NCBI GenBank assembly: GCA_947568835.1 | Contig: OX387606.1 | Coordinates: forward strand, 24,913,111 to 24,977,110 | Direction of reading: 5' to 3' | Length of the DNA: 64,000 nucleotides | Source: Protonemura montana | Lineage: Eukaryota > Arthropoda > Insecta > Plecoptera > Nemouridae | In this document: piece after piece, positions 34,866 to 46,621 of the stretch | Layout of the letters: every line of letters starts with the position of its first letter | Position numbering within the stretch: position 1 is the first letter of the stretch | Translations under genes and position numbers: made by a program | Notes under the pieces: generated by a model | What the model was told of the DNA's origin: nothing | The model's database searches: none | The model's input: only the letters and a program-made list of their open reading frames with translations

Positions 34866-35129
34866 AAGATGAAGGTTTTTTGGGAGTAATAAACTGTTCA
34901 ACTGTGACGACAGCAGCAAAGAATCTGAACAAATTCTCAGCCACTGCATCGATGATTTTCAATCAAAATATATTTTGAATGCATCAATAGACTTTATCAT
35001 GTATGGATGCTCATGATCGGAAATATTTTCCAAGTCTTGTTCAGTTTATTCATCCTTGATATTTCACCATGGATGACGAACTGTCATTCAACGCAACCAT
35101 GCGTCCAAATAATGGACGGGATTCGAACA

Positions 35130-35475
35130 GGCCGCATTGGCCAACTCATTTGAGTCCCAGCCTTTGACCAGTGGTACGAATCTTGCCGCTGACGTCAGCA
35201 GCGAAGTACATCACTGCACTTCACCACACAGACATCGGCTGCATGGAGAGAAACGCCGCCGGGCCTTCATGACATCACATAGGAATATTGCATCGGGCAG
35301 TAGAGCTTCAGTTTCACATCTTTATTGCAATCAGCGCAACCTGGCGGCAGAATCTGTCATTCACTCTGGACAGTAATGCCACTCGAGCTTGACGCAGGCA
35401 AAAGGCTACCTGGTCGGGGATCGAACGCATGCCTTCAGATTGATAAGCAAGCACGCTAACCACAGGGCTACAGTG
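35130..35475 (-). mobile_element. tRNA-derived SINE (candidate)
   Basis: The minus strand starts with CCCTGTGGTTAGCGTGC (A-box type) and GCGTTCGATCCCC (B box), followed by a unique body ending near 35130. The fixed spacing of the boxes is tRNA-like. I see no target duplication. Confidence 0.35.
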
Positions 35476-35934
35476 CACTTGCTAACGATGATGTCAATAC
35501 ATGCACAAGTACATTAGGAGGCTAAAAAAACCGATCTGTTTATTGCTTAGCAACCGAATGTTAACAACTGATTCCGGTTAACCAGGGCTTAACGAACACG
35601 ATTTGTGTTGCGTTGTGGATGACCTTAGCGATAGTACATTTTAAGTTCAAGCTGCACTCCATAGCGACAATACAGAAGGCCGTGGCGAAGTCACGTGATC
35701 TCTTTGCAAGCCTAATTCACGGTTGCCAAGCAGACGCTTAGATTTGTTTACCCTAGCAACGGAAAAAATGCACAACATTTTGTCAGAGAATTTCAAATAA
35801 AAAGTAAACAAAACCAAGTACGGTCTTAAAAACTTTGAAATAGTTTTATTTTGATGCGTTTTGCACATTAGCAAAGATTGGTACAAAAATTTAAAGCACA
35901 TTTGGCGGTGCAACCAGTCAAAGTTTATAAAAAA

Positions 35935-36085
35935 TCTGAAAATTTTCGTAAATTTGCAATAGTTTAAAAACTGTTAACCCAATTTTGATGAAAATCAAAC
36001 CTGGTCTAAGTTGAGAACACTAAAATGTGCCCTGCAAATTTGGTTTAAATCGGTGCAGACGTTTGGACGCTAGAGCGCGAACAAA
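35935..36085 (+). repeat. Right member of an inverted repeat pair
   Basis: Counterpart of 33247-33400, 2.5 kb away in the opposite orientation, running into (acaa)n at 36090-36110. The pair could be two independent LINE tails or the ends of one decayed element. Confidence 0.6.
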
Positions 36086-36185
36086 CAAACAAACAAACAA
36101 ACAAACGTAAGAGATTTTTTTTTTGCGTTAGTGAAATTTGAGATTTCGCTTTGCTCGCTTCGTTCGTACAATCTCGAAAAATTTG

Positions 36186-36486
36186 CGTTTTTTCCACTCA
36201 CATAATTGGTTAGTTATTAAAAAAACGCCAATTTGTTCAGGATCTTATTTTCTAAAATACATAATACATTAGTTTTTAAGTTATTGACCCTGGTTATTTT
36301 ATTTAGATGCATTTAGGAAGCTTGAACTTGGTAATTGTTATAATTTTGTCTGGTTCTTTTGTTATCGGAAAATTGTCAGGACTGCTCTTACCCTTGATAA
36401 AGTAACAGGTACAAGTTACAAAACGTTGGGAAATTTAGTTGTTCTTCACTCAGCATTCAAAATCCAGTTGAAATAGTTTTTGTTAA
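36186..36486 (+). mobile_element. Penelope-like terminal copy
   Basis: Reads GCGTTTTTTCCACTCACAT to GTTGAAATAGTTTTTGTTAA. It includes the ribozyme-like segment with decayed core TTGATAAAG...TTACAAAAC. Confidence 0.7.
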
Positions 36487-39400
36487 TTACCACATATACT
36501 GTTTCTTTATTAACTCTAACTTATAATCATGTTAATCAGAACCAGAATCTTAACCAACTACAGCCACTATGCATATTTGATCACATTTCGACAAAACTTT
36601 GATCAAGCTATTCCCGAAAATCCGCCGCTCTGAATGCAATACCGAAATTCCTGAGCTCCTACGATAATCTACGCGTAGGCAAACTTAGGGCATTAAGCCG
36701 CGTTTAGAATCGCTTTTACTCCAAAGAAGAAGGATGAATTTAGACCCGTAAAAGACAATAGCGTGCCAAAGTGAAGGGAATTTCCCTGTAGCTTTGCCGG
36801 CGGCCAAGTGGTCAGAGGGTGTTAAACTTGTTACACGGCGACGACGACGCCGACGACGCCGACGACGTACAAAGCTGGTTCAGCACCCTTTCAATACAAG
36901 CTATACATCTTCTCGGCTTCACCCGGCCATCCGTTTGAGTCAAATAAATTAAATTCAGTCGACGTTTTGCGTTGAAAGGCCGGCACCTCGTCCACTTGGA
37001 CTAACCGAGCCGATCTGCCCGCCTAATGCAATTATATTTCTCGACTTAAGCCAGTCCCTAAACCTGACTGAAAAGGGAGGGCGATTCACTATCCATGACT
37101 CCGTTTAGAGTATTTTAACATGAACCATATCCCGAAACAAGCGCGTGTCGAGTGTTCTCCGCTGTCGACCTGTCAAAATTTATGTTATTTTACTGACCCT
37201 TGTGCAGAGTGCGTTATCAATTAACATTTTATACACCACATTTTTGGGGCCAAAATATTGCCAAAAATGAGCGTCCCCTCGTTGATGTTTTTTGGCGTCT
37301 GGTTTGCCCCTGCAGCTGTCCGCAGAACACGCGGCGTGCGCCCAATGATAAATCAGCTAATTAATCACGCGTGACGCATGACAAAACGCACGTTGGTCAC
37401 GCAGAGGAAGCGACCAGTTTGCTGGCGGATGAAATATTTGCTCCGATCAGGCTAACGAGGAGGTAATTTCGCATTTCCTGCGTTTCTTCTCCGTCGATCG
37501 TGAGGCGAGATTGGTTCGATCGACTGGCGAGAGATAAAATTCCTCGTGCGATCGACTGGCTCTGGGTTTTCACCGGAAATTCAAAGGTGTGGTAACTATG
37601 TGTTTGTTGTTGTGAGAGGGGGGACGTGGGGTCGGACGTGCGGGGCGGGCGGGCGAGGGCGAGACGATGCTAGTTCAAATGCTCGATTTCCCCAGCTACG
37701 TCTACTGGAGCAATGTCTCTGACTAGAATACGGAAACAGGGCCGCTTCACTTTATCAGTAAGCATTGCCTTTATAGCCGTTATAACAATGGATATTATTG
37801 CGGCTATGCGTTGAGGCTGGATTGGTTTGGTATGTATGACTTTATGTCTGTGGAATCTGCTCTAGTAGAGTTTTCCCCAATAATGATATTGTAAAACGGG
37901 AAAAGAATAAAAAGGCCACTTTTGTTGATTTGGGTTTTCCAGCGAGCACGTGACCCTGTTTAGGGATTTCCCCGGCATAGACAGACATTCTTTATGCCTG
38001 CTTTTAATATTTCCCGTTTCTCCCTGGAGTTTGGAGTTGAAGTTGAAGTTGAAGTTGAAGTTGGAGGCTACTAATTTATCGGATTGCTGTAGGAGTAGCA
38101 CCGGGAATCGATCTCCGGCCGTAAAAGTGAACGCATTTTCTTTGTCGAAGCGATGGCGTGGGCGCAATCTAATCACGAGCGATATTTCAGTCCCGCGATT
38201 GATCGATGACGATTCATAACGGCGACCACTCGATCTTCGGCGCCGATTTTAAACGATCGCGCCGCGGAAAAAAAAGTCAAACATCGTATCAATCTTGCAC
38301 AACGGCCCGCGATATTTGATCGTATTCAGAGGAAATTGGGAAGGCGTGATGAATCTTCTTACACACGCGCGCTCCCGTCGATTCGATTAGAAAACCAGAA
38401 AAAAGAAAAAGTGACGTTGACACTTTTTTTCTTTCTTGGCAAGAAAGTCTACGACAGATTTGAGGTCATGCTTCGCTCATCATCTTAGAGAGTATGTATT
38501 TTATTTTTGGTGAAAATGTATATTGAAAGAAAATGAGAATGTATGGAGAGTGCATGTCAGTTTTCCCCTCTATTTTCTTTCTCTCTCTCGTTCTCTCGCT
38601 TCTGCCAATGCGATCAGAAAGTAGGGCATATGTCGAAGAATTGGGCATCCCTCTCATGTCTACTCGAAGAAACCCCGAGCATTGAACAATTCCCTGTGGT
38701 CTTATAACAGCCGGGCAAATCCTGCAAAGAGGGGAAGCTTTATTATCGCTGATTCAGGACGAAAATATTCGCCTTTCCGACAACTTTTCATCTGATATAC
38801 TTTCTGATTCGTATACTTCCTACCGTCAGCCTTTTCAATAAAAAACCCCCTGTTTTTTTGACCGCAGCGCGGAAACCAAACATCTTTTCCGCTCGGCAAA
38901 CTCGAAGAGATCCCACTAGACGAATGCCCCATCCGAGAGCGACGCATGTTGGCTTCGAGCAGTGACTCTCTCAAAACCTGAAGAGTTCAGAGCAGAGATC
39001 CGTTGGTATGACCACTATTCGTCATCCCCGGCCGCCGAGTCGAGTGAAATCAATCTGAATCTTGTGTGCCAAGCAGCGACAGTGAAGTCTCACAGACCTC
39101 ACAAACCTCACAGACCTCGCAAACCTCACAGACCTCGCAGTGGGAAGACCATGTTCTGCCTGCGCGTTCAACGGTTCAGCATACAGCGACCCAGATCGAC
39201 TCTCAAAGCTATCTTCACGTTCTGGTTCATATTTTCCCCGTCTCTATGAAACTCTACGTGGCTTCTCTACCGTTGCGAGCGTCGCGTTCGTACGACGGAG
39301 CTTGAATATTAAAATGAGTTTGTTTGCTGTTGCCATAGCGGCAAGCCACGGCGGGGTGGAACGAGTCGAGGCGAGCTATCATACAATCATCTGTCTCTAG

Positions 39401-40987
39401 GTTGAATGTGGTGAGCTTTCAAAATGAAAGTAAAACAAAATGTCGGTTTTGTTTGGACAATGGTTGCTCCGGTGTTCGCTTTGGTCGCAGAGTTCGCTAG
39501 TCACAATAAGAGGTGACTTCCATTTGTTTCTTTCAAGCAAACCGTGGGCGTCGCTCCAACGTATCGAGGTTGGCTGGGTAGGTCATCGCATGCGATCGCC
39601 AGGGCGCTGCTTGGTTTTGAAATCAGTTCGGCTTGGTTCGGTTTGGTTTGACCAAATGTTTGATCAGAGATAAATCCGTTTGAGTAAGCTTTCATCAATG
39701 AAACCCCAAAACAGATCTTTTTTATATCGAGCCAGTTAAATATCACGCACAAAAGCTCAAACTTTGACTCTAATGTTTCGAATATTGGGGTAAAAATGAG
39801 CCGAACAGATTGTAATTGGTACCGAATCAATGTTTAAAACATTGGCTACAAAAACTGCACAAACTGAAATTACTTAGCAAGGATTTCCGATACTCGGCAA
39901 CAGAATTGACTGAACTTGCTTACAAAGATAATAAAGCATTCGAAGAACTGAATTAACAACCATTCTTTCAGACTCCGGATAGCTGACAAAAAATTAATAA
40001 ATTAATTATCAGACAAAGCAATCGATCTCAACATTGGCCAAGGGTGCAACTTTAGACTCATCTTAGACCCACTTTGTTTTGTCTCACTAACTTGAATTTG
40101 ATGTCAAACTATCAACATTGTTACTATCTTAGATTGGTCTTGCCAGCGTTTTAAAAGTTTGACACTTCCATGCTGTCCCGTGGGCTCAGCCAAGACCAAG
40201 AACCGGATATTACCGGATATCCACGGATTGTAACCAGAGTTCCTGAATGCAGAACAGTAGCAACAAGGCACTGTCCAGCACAGTGGCGAACTCTCGGTCA
40301 GAAACAGTGGCGAGCTCTCGGTCGTGGCTGGGGAACGATTTGCATTCGTCTTGCAAGCGATTCAGATTCAGAATTACACTTCAGGAATCCAACAGACAAG
40401 ATTGTGCCGTCCAATGCCGAGATGTAACTTTTCCTAGCCGACTTTACCGCGAAACATTTTCGCTTTCTTATGAGAATTGTGATTTTAAGCGGAGAAAAGA
40501 TAATTGAAGTACTTTTGCTAAAACACGAATTGAAATGTTCACTGTAAAATAGATGCCACTGAACGAGACCTTCACTTCACTTTACCCCCGTGGCAGATAA
40601 GGAATGTATTTTAAAACCGAGTCACGTTTCGGCGATAACAACTCGTGACTCGGTATCCTATCGAAGTTGCTTGCCATGGAAATAATCAGGCGGCGATTGC
40701 CAGGTTTAGGTTGTAATTATCTTTAATTTCCAAGCCTCGGTGTTCGTGGTAAACGTTTCAGTTCGAAACATTGACCACTTGTTCAAACCACGAAGCTATA
40801 ACTTCATTGACAACCGTTGTTCTGCACAGGAGCGACTTGACAAGCTTCACTTTGGTAAGTCCTGTCGTTTCATTAAACACTGGTGTCTCATCAAAGCTAG
40901 GTAAGTTAAAGTGTGAAAGAAAATTCTGACTTCATTTATGAATAGCAAAACCAATTTTAAATACCAATGCTTCGAGCACACGATAAA
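36487..40987. other. No gene recognised
   Basis: Over 4 kb without an exon I can support. Contents: a (gacgac) patch at 36838-36868, a CpG-rich stretch at 37600-37680, a short (gaagtt)n at 38035-38060, and a 9-bp repeat (cctcacaga/cctcgcaaa) at 39087-39146. Open frames around 38.7-40.5 kb have no recognisable similarity. Confidence 0.35.
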
Positions 40988-41083
40988 AAATTAGATTTAA
41001 CAAAAACTATTTCAACTGGGTTTTGAATGCTAAGTAAAAGGCAACTAAATTTCCCAACGTTTCGTAACTTGTAGGGGAGACTG

Positions 41084-41964
41084 GGGCTAGTTTTTACAGG
41101 GGCTAGTTTTTACAGGGGCTGGTTGTTACAGGGGCAAGTTGTTACAGGGGCTAGTTGTTACAGGGGCAAGTTGTTACAGGGGCAAGTTGTTACAGGGGCA
41201 AGTTGTTACAGGGGCAAGTTGTTACAGGGGCTAGTTGTTACAGGGGCTAGTTGTTACAGGGGCAAGTTGTTACAGGGGCTAGTTGTTACAGGGGCAAGTT
41301 GTTACAGGGGCTAGTTGTTACAGGGGCTAGTTGTTACAGGGGCTAGTTGTTACAGGGGCAAGTTGTTACAGGGGCTAGTTATTACAGGGGCTAGTTGTTA
41401 CAGGGGCAAGTTGTTACAGGGGCAAGTTGTTACAGGGGCTAGTTGTTACAGGGGCAAGTTGTTACAGGGGCAAGTTGTTACAGGGGCTAGTTGTTACAGG
41501 GGCTAGTTGTTACAGGGGCAAGTTGTTACAGGGGCTAGTTGTTACAGGGGCTAGTTGTTACAGGGGCAAGTTGTTACAGGGGCAAGTTGTTACAGGGGCA
41601 AGTTGTTACAGGGGCTAGTTGTTACAGGGGCAAGTTGTTACAGGGGCTAGTTGTTACAGGGGCAAGTTGTTACAGGGGCAAGTTGTTACAGGGGCTAGTT
41701 GTTACAGGGGCTAGTTGTTACAGGGGCAAGTTGTTACAGGGGCAAGTTGTTACAGGGGCAAGTTGTTACAGGGGCTAGTAGTTACAGGGGCAAGTTGTTA
41801 CAGGGGCTAGTTTTTACAGGGGCAAGTTGTTACAGGGGCAAGTTGTTACAGGGGCTAGTTGTTACAGGGGCTAGTTGTTACAGGGGCTAGTTGTTACAGG
41901 GGCAAGTTGTTACAGGGGCAAGTTGTTACAGGGGCTAGTTGTTACAGGGGCAAGTTGTTACAGG
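41084..41964. repeat. 16-bp satellite (gttacaggggcaagtt)n
   Basis: About 55 units in two main variants (ggggcaag and ggggctag). The order of variants repeats with shifts of 112 bp (7 units). The array resumes for about one unit after the hAT element (44046-44067). Confidence 0.95.
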
Positions 41965-44045
41965 CAGGGTCGGATAGGCCCATTAGGCGACCGGGCAAAT
42001 GCCCGAAGGGCCGGTGGGTTTTTAGTATACTTTAGGGCCGGTTGAATTTTATCTAAATAATTTGTGTATTTTCTAGTAATGTTTAACGAGAAAAATTAGC
42101 CGAGGACGACTTACATTCCCCAGAATCAAGGTGCCGGCCGGCCGTCGGCTCGCAATGAGCGGCCTGGCGGCAACTCTTTGCGTGCCGACGGCCGAGACTA
42201 TGGAAACTACGGAAAATAACATTACGTTACGTAGAAGAATAAAAACACTGTGCTGCTTATGATGAAGTATATCGGCATGGTTCGCCGGCCTTTGTTTGAC
42301 CGATTACCGCCTTGAAAATGTTTGTAGAAATGGAACCCATGCTACTATTTCTAGTGTTTGGCGGCGTTAGGAAGGCTCTATCAAAGTATTAATTTCTTCA
42401 AAAATTGCGAAAAACATCTAGTATGCGCAATGGCTAACGAAAGAGTAGCACTAGGTTTGCTTACTGCAATCAGTTCAGTTATAGGGAAGGTTTCCCTGTG
42501 ATCGGGTCGTTTTGTTCAGTGCGTGAAGATTGCGTATATGCGTACCTATAATGAGTGACAGTAATCTAGCGAGTGCAAACGACGACGATGGATCTGGATC
42601 AGGGAAAAGGAAATTGTTACAAGGGGGGGCGGAAAAGTTAAGATGTAAGCGGCAGAAATTGCTCAAAGAAGAGGCACAAAAGTGCTTTAAACTGACTGAT
42701 TTGTTTACTAAACAGTTGCCAGTAAATGTGACGCCCGTTCCCAATGAGGCTCTAATTGTACCAACACCACCGGCGGCCCCGTCTGCGTTGGATATTCAGC
42801 CACAAACTTCAATCGATTTTCTAAGGATACAGCCAAATTTCCCAGACCAAGAAGTTGCAGCGGATGCGCCATTGTCACAACCCATAGTGCCAGAACAACT
42901 GGCTGGACAAGGTGAACACTTCAATTATTTTCAGAGGCCCACTAATAGCGAACGGGCCCATTTCTTCCGGGAGCACCCATTCCAGTCTTACGATAATTTA
43001 CCCTTTAATGGACCAAAAGTGTTCAACAGAAAAGATGGGACAAATCGTCGCTGGTTAAGCTATGACACCAACCAGAAAGCTCTATTTTGCACCGTGTGCA
43101 TCGCTTATGGCGCTATTAACTCGGATTACGTGCAATTTAAGTCGATTGGTATGACGGACTAGCGCCATGTTTACACTCGCATAGAAGAACATGAAAGAAG
43201 TGTACATCACTGCGAAAACACCCAAAGCCACATTTTGAATTCTTCAGGGAGAGACGTCGAGTCATTGCTCTTTTCTAAATACACGGATTTGAGAAATGAG
43301 CAAGTAAAGAAGCGCCGACAGACGTTAGAACGCATCATCGAAATTGTGAAATTAATAGGGAAACGCGGGCTGAGTTACAGAGGGGGCACCGAGGCGGCTT
43401 ACACGCTCGATGACGCTACGCTGGACCACGGAAATTTTTTAGAACTTGTGCTACTTCTGGGCAAGTAGGTACGACATTGTTCTAAAGGACCATCTAGACA
43501 ATGTAATCCAAAAATCAAAGGCGGCGAAAAAATTCGGGAGCAAAAAACGCGGTGGACTAGTAACACTATTATCTAAAACAACTGTGAACTACGTTGTGGA
43601 CGCTATCAAACAATTAATTCAATCGACAATTTCAAAAAGTGTACGCGATGCTGGAATGTTTTCAGTTCAAATTGACACTACACAGGATAATACGGTGAAA
43701 AACCAATGCTCTGTGACAATGATGAAATCATCAACATTGTTGCAGAAAAAAGCACTCTGTTGCGCCAAAAATTGTTGCTGTGATACTGCAAAGGTACGTG
43801 GTATATAGTGTTTTTTTTTCTTTCGCTGATAAACCTACATAATAAAACTTGATAATTTAAAACAAAGAAACAAAAGAGTAACATAAAATAATGTTATAAA
43901 TTAGTGAAAACGTATACCAATTTACTGCGTTCGTTATCGAAAAAACAAAAAATACAACCTTTTCAAGGGTGGGGGGGGGGGGGGGGGGAGGGGGCCGATT
44001 TTATTTGAAATGCCCGGGCCGGTTTTTTTCCCCAATCCAACCCTG
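41965..44045 (+). mobile_element. hAT transposon, defective copy
   Basis: Ends CAGGGTCGGAT and, reversed, CAGGGTTGGATTG: short inverted repeats starting CAG. The 8-bp duplication gttacagg (41957-41964 and 44046-44053) is exact, as expected of a hAT element. It is 2081 bp long and encodes only the N-terminal part of a transposase. A G-tract lies at about 43970-43990. Confidence 0.85.
42551..43808 (+). pseudogene. hAT transposase fragment (TTF-type/DUF4371-like)
   Basis: The start at 42551 (MSDSN) is preferred over an upstream ATG at 42530 because it follows the polar start common in this group. Residues to about 200 are polar, then FNRKDGTNRRWLSYD...LFCTVCIAYG resembles a TTF-type zinc finger as in ZMYM1-like proteins. 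An in-frame TAG follows at 43160-43162. The same frame continues with HVYTRIEEHERS and ELVLLLGK, and then a shift of frame near 43465 leads into YDIVLKDHL...VQIDTTQDN, the start of the DUF4371 region with an Asp-rich motif. The catalytic remainder and the C-terminal dimerisation domain are missing, so this copy cannot be autonomous. Confidence 0.75.
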
Positions 44046-44421
44046 GTTACAGGGGCTAGTTGTTATATATTAGGTTGTGGGTACGAAACGTTGGGAAATT
44101 AGTTGTTCTTCACTTAGCATTGAAAACCCAGTTGAAATAGTTTTTGTTAAAACTTGTGCTAAGTTTACATCAAGTAGACATGAGTCTAAAAACCATCAGA
44201 AATTAGAGTTCATTACTTTTTTTATGAAATGTTCGCTCGTTAATTTGTTGCAATTTTCAGGTTTTTATCTAAGCCTTGTCACTTTGCGACCTTCAAAATA
44301 ATCTTAATAAATTACTAACATTGAGATTTGAAGAACGTTACAAAAAAACACATTCAAAAGCAGATCTTAGAAACGTCGATTTTAGAAACTACCTTTGCTC
44401 GTTTCATATCAAACCCCAGTT

Positions 44422-44666
44422 TTAACAAAAACTATTGGATATAGGGTTTGAATGCTAAGTAAAGGACAACTAAATTTCCCGACGTTTCGTAACATTTACT
44501 AGTTACTTCTTCAAGGGTTAGAACAGTAACTAGTAACTAGTACATGTTACGAAACATTGGGAAATTTAGTTGTTCTTTACTTAGCATTCAAAACCCAGTT
44601 GAAACAGTTTTTGTTAAAACTTGTGCTAAGTTTAGATCAAGTAGACATGAGTCTAAAAACCATCAT
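44422..44666. mobile_element. Palindromic Penelope-like copy beside Reeler gene
   Basis: The left arm (44422-44505) and right arm (44527-44618) are inverted copies around TTCGTAAC / GTTACGAAAC. The right arm continues to GAGTCTAAAAACCATCAT. Flanks aaaccccagtt (44411-44421) and aaagcccagtt (44667-44677) match at 10 of 11 bases. The insertion ends 45 bp before the Reeler start codon. Confidence 0.75.
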
Positions 44667-44711
44667 AAAGCCCAGTTGTTTCTATCGCAGCTCACCAGAG
44701 TTCGCTGAACG

Positions 44712-46454
44712 ATGTTAGCTTCGTGGATCCTCGTGCTGCTAGCACTGGGTGCTGTTCGTGGCTACCCTGGAGGTGCACCCACGTCCACGTGCGGCGACAT
44801 GATGCCACGTCATGGAGGGGCGTCAGCTCAAGTCTCCAAAACCCCGTTCACTCTCAAGGCCAGCGCTGCCAAGGTCAAGCCAGGAGCCAAAGTGACAGTC
44901 ACCATTTCAGGAGGCTCTTTCAAGGGATTCATGCTCCAGGCAGTAAACGCTGTCAACAGCAAAGTGTTGGGTACCTTCACCGAGGTGCCCTCAGGGTCCA
45001 AGATGGTCAACTGTGGAACGGGGAAATCGGTAACTACTAACCACTAACGGACCTGATATTATTTAGAATTCGTTTTTTCCCGAATTACTCAAAAACAGTT
45101 ATTGATTTGCGGTGTTTAACGACGCACTGATTTGATATCTGGCAATGCGGCACTGGTCTAATGGCGTGGGTGAACGAATGGATGATGATGAGCCTAGCCT
45201 AGCCTAGAAGGGATAAGGAGAAATTCGGTGCCGGCATGTAGCCTACTTCTGTCGAAGATCAAGGGGACCACCGGCTTAACGTCCCTTCCGAAGGACGGTA
45301 CAACGCGAACAACAGGATTCCTCCACAAATCAATGCTGTCGAGAGGTTGATAAGCAAGGCGAGTGAAGTTGCTGTACTAACTTTCATCCCTCCAACCTCT
45401 CTCCCAAACAGAACTAGTCTTGTGTATGATGGTCACCCATCCAATACCTGACTCAGCGCAGTGTTGCTTAACTTTCATCCCTCTAACCTCTCTCGCGAAC
45501 AGAACTGCTCATGTGTATGATGGTCACCCATCCAATACCTGACCCAGCACAGTGTTGCTTAACTTTCATCCCTCCAACCTCTCTCCCGAACAGAACTGGT
45601 CATGTGTATGATGGTCACCCATCCAATATCTGACCCAGCGCAGTGTTGCTTAACTTTTATCCCTCCAACCTCTCCCCCGAACAGAACTGGTTATGTGTAT
45701 GATGGTCACCCATCCAATACCTGACTCAGCGCAGTGTTGCTTAACTTTCATCCCTCCAACCTCTCTCCAGAACAGAACTGGTCATGTGTATGATGGTCAC
45801 CCATCCAATACCTGACCCAGCGCAGTGTTGCTTAACTTTCATCCCTCCAACCTCTCTCCCGTACAGAACTGGTCATGTGTATGATGGTCACCCATCCAAT
45901 ACCTGACCCAGCGCAGTGTTGCTTAACTTTCATCCCTCCAACCTCTCTCCCGAACAGAACTGGTCATGTGTATGATGGTCACCCATCCAATACCTGACCC
46001 AGCGCAGTGTTGCTTAACTTTCATCCCTCCAACCTCTCTCCCGAACAGAACTGGTCATGTGTATGATGGTCACCCATCCAATACCTGACCCAGCGCAGTG
46101 TTGCTTAACTTTCATCCCTCCAACCTCTCTCCCGAACAGAACTGCTCATGTGTATGATGGTTTTCGAGTGTCTTTTCTTCCCACAGAACGCAGTGACCCA
46201 CAGCTCTGATGGTCAGAAATCGGCAGCAGCGCTGGTCTGGAAGGCTGGGGCTAATATGACCGTTGGAACGAAGATTATCTTCAGGTATTTGTGGATCTAC
46301 CGTCGGAACAGAGTTATAAGTTTTAACAAAGCTTTGAGTGCAGTCTCGTATCCTAGCAACTTACGAGTGTTTACTTCACAGGGCGACCGTTCTTCAGGAC
46401 TTTCAAACTTTCTGGACTGAAGTTGATTCGTCGAAAGTTTTAGTTGCAAAGTAA
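44712..46454 (+). CDS. Secreted single Reeler-domain protein
   Basis: Exons 44712-45029, 46187-46284 and 46382-46454 join in phase (TCG|GTAACT, CACAG|AAC, TTCAG|GTATTT, CACAG|GGCG) to give 162 residues. Residues 1-17 (MLASWILVLLALGAVRG) form a signal peptide. The mature part begins YPGGAPTSTCGDMMPRH and carries the Reeler pattern: conserved early Cys, PGAKVTVTISG, FKGFMLQA, the second Cys in MVNCGTG, then AVTHSSDGQKS, LVWKAG and ATVLQDFQTFW. The protein ends shortly after the domain, as in the short defence-type Reeler proteins of insects and molluscs; there is no membrane anchor or DOMON domain. Role: presumably extracellular, perhaps immune-related, inferred from the family. Intron 1 contains a 5S-SINE array. 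ATTAAA at 46524 may be the poly(A) signal. Confidence 0.9.
45108..46160 (-). mobile_element. 5S-derived SINE with nine 91-bp head units
   Basis: Tail (GCGGTGTTTAACGACGCACT), core (CTTAACGTCCCTTCCGAAGG), then nine head units with starts 91 bp apart (about 45382 to 46110). The last unit stops 26 bp before the acceptor of Reeler exon 2. Confidence 0.85.
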
Positions 46455-46523
46455 AATACTTTTGCACACAAGAGCGAGTGGATCTTCGTCAAAGGATTTT
46501 TAAAATGCAGGCATTTTTCAAAG

Positions 46524-46529
46524 ATTAAA
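46524..46529 (+). terminator. Possible poly(A) signal of the Reeler gene
   Basis: ATTAAA 70 bp after the stop codon. It is the only such hexamer close to the stop. Confidence 0.35.
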
Positions 46530-46621
46530 TACCGACAAGCTAAGAGTAGAAATAATTTACTTTGAACTTCTGATGAGCACAGTATTAAATCAGTTTTAAT
46601 TCGTGTGAACCAACGCCTAAT

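Larger units (their letters stand above)
40996..44199. mobile_element. Palindromic Penelope-like insertion, later split
   Basis: The left half (40996-41075) reads AACAAAAACTATTTCAACTG to TTTCGTAACTTGTA, and the right half (about 44080-44199) reads GTACGAAACGTTGGG to GAGTCTAAAAACCATC in inverted orientation. The outer flanks share aaattaga (40988-40995 and 44200-44207). The simplest reading is one palindromic insertion, like those at 44422-44666 and 55999-56148, whose centre expanded into the 16-bp satellite and then took in a hAT element. Confidence 0.6.
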
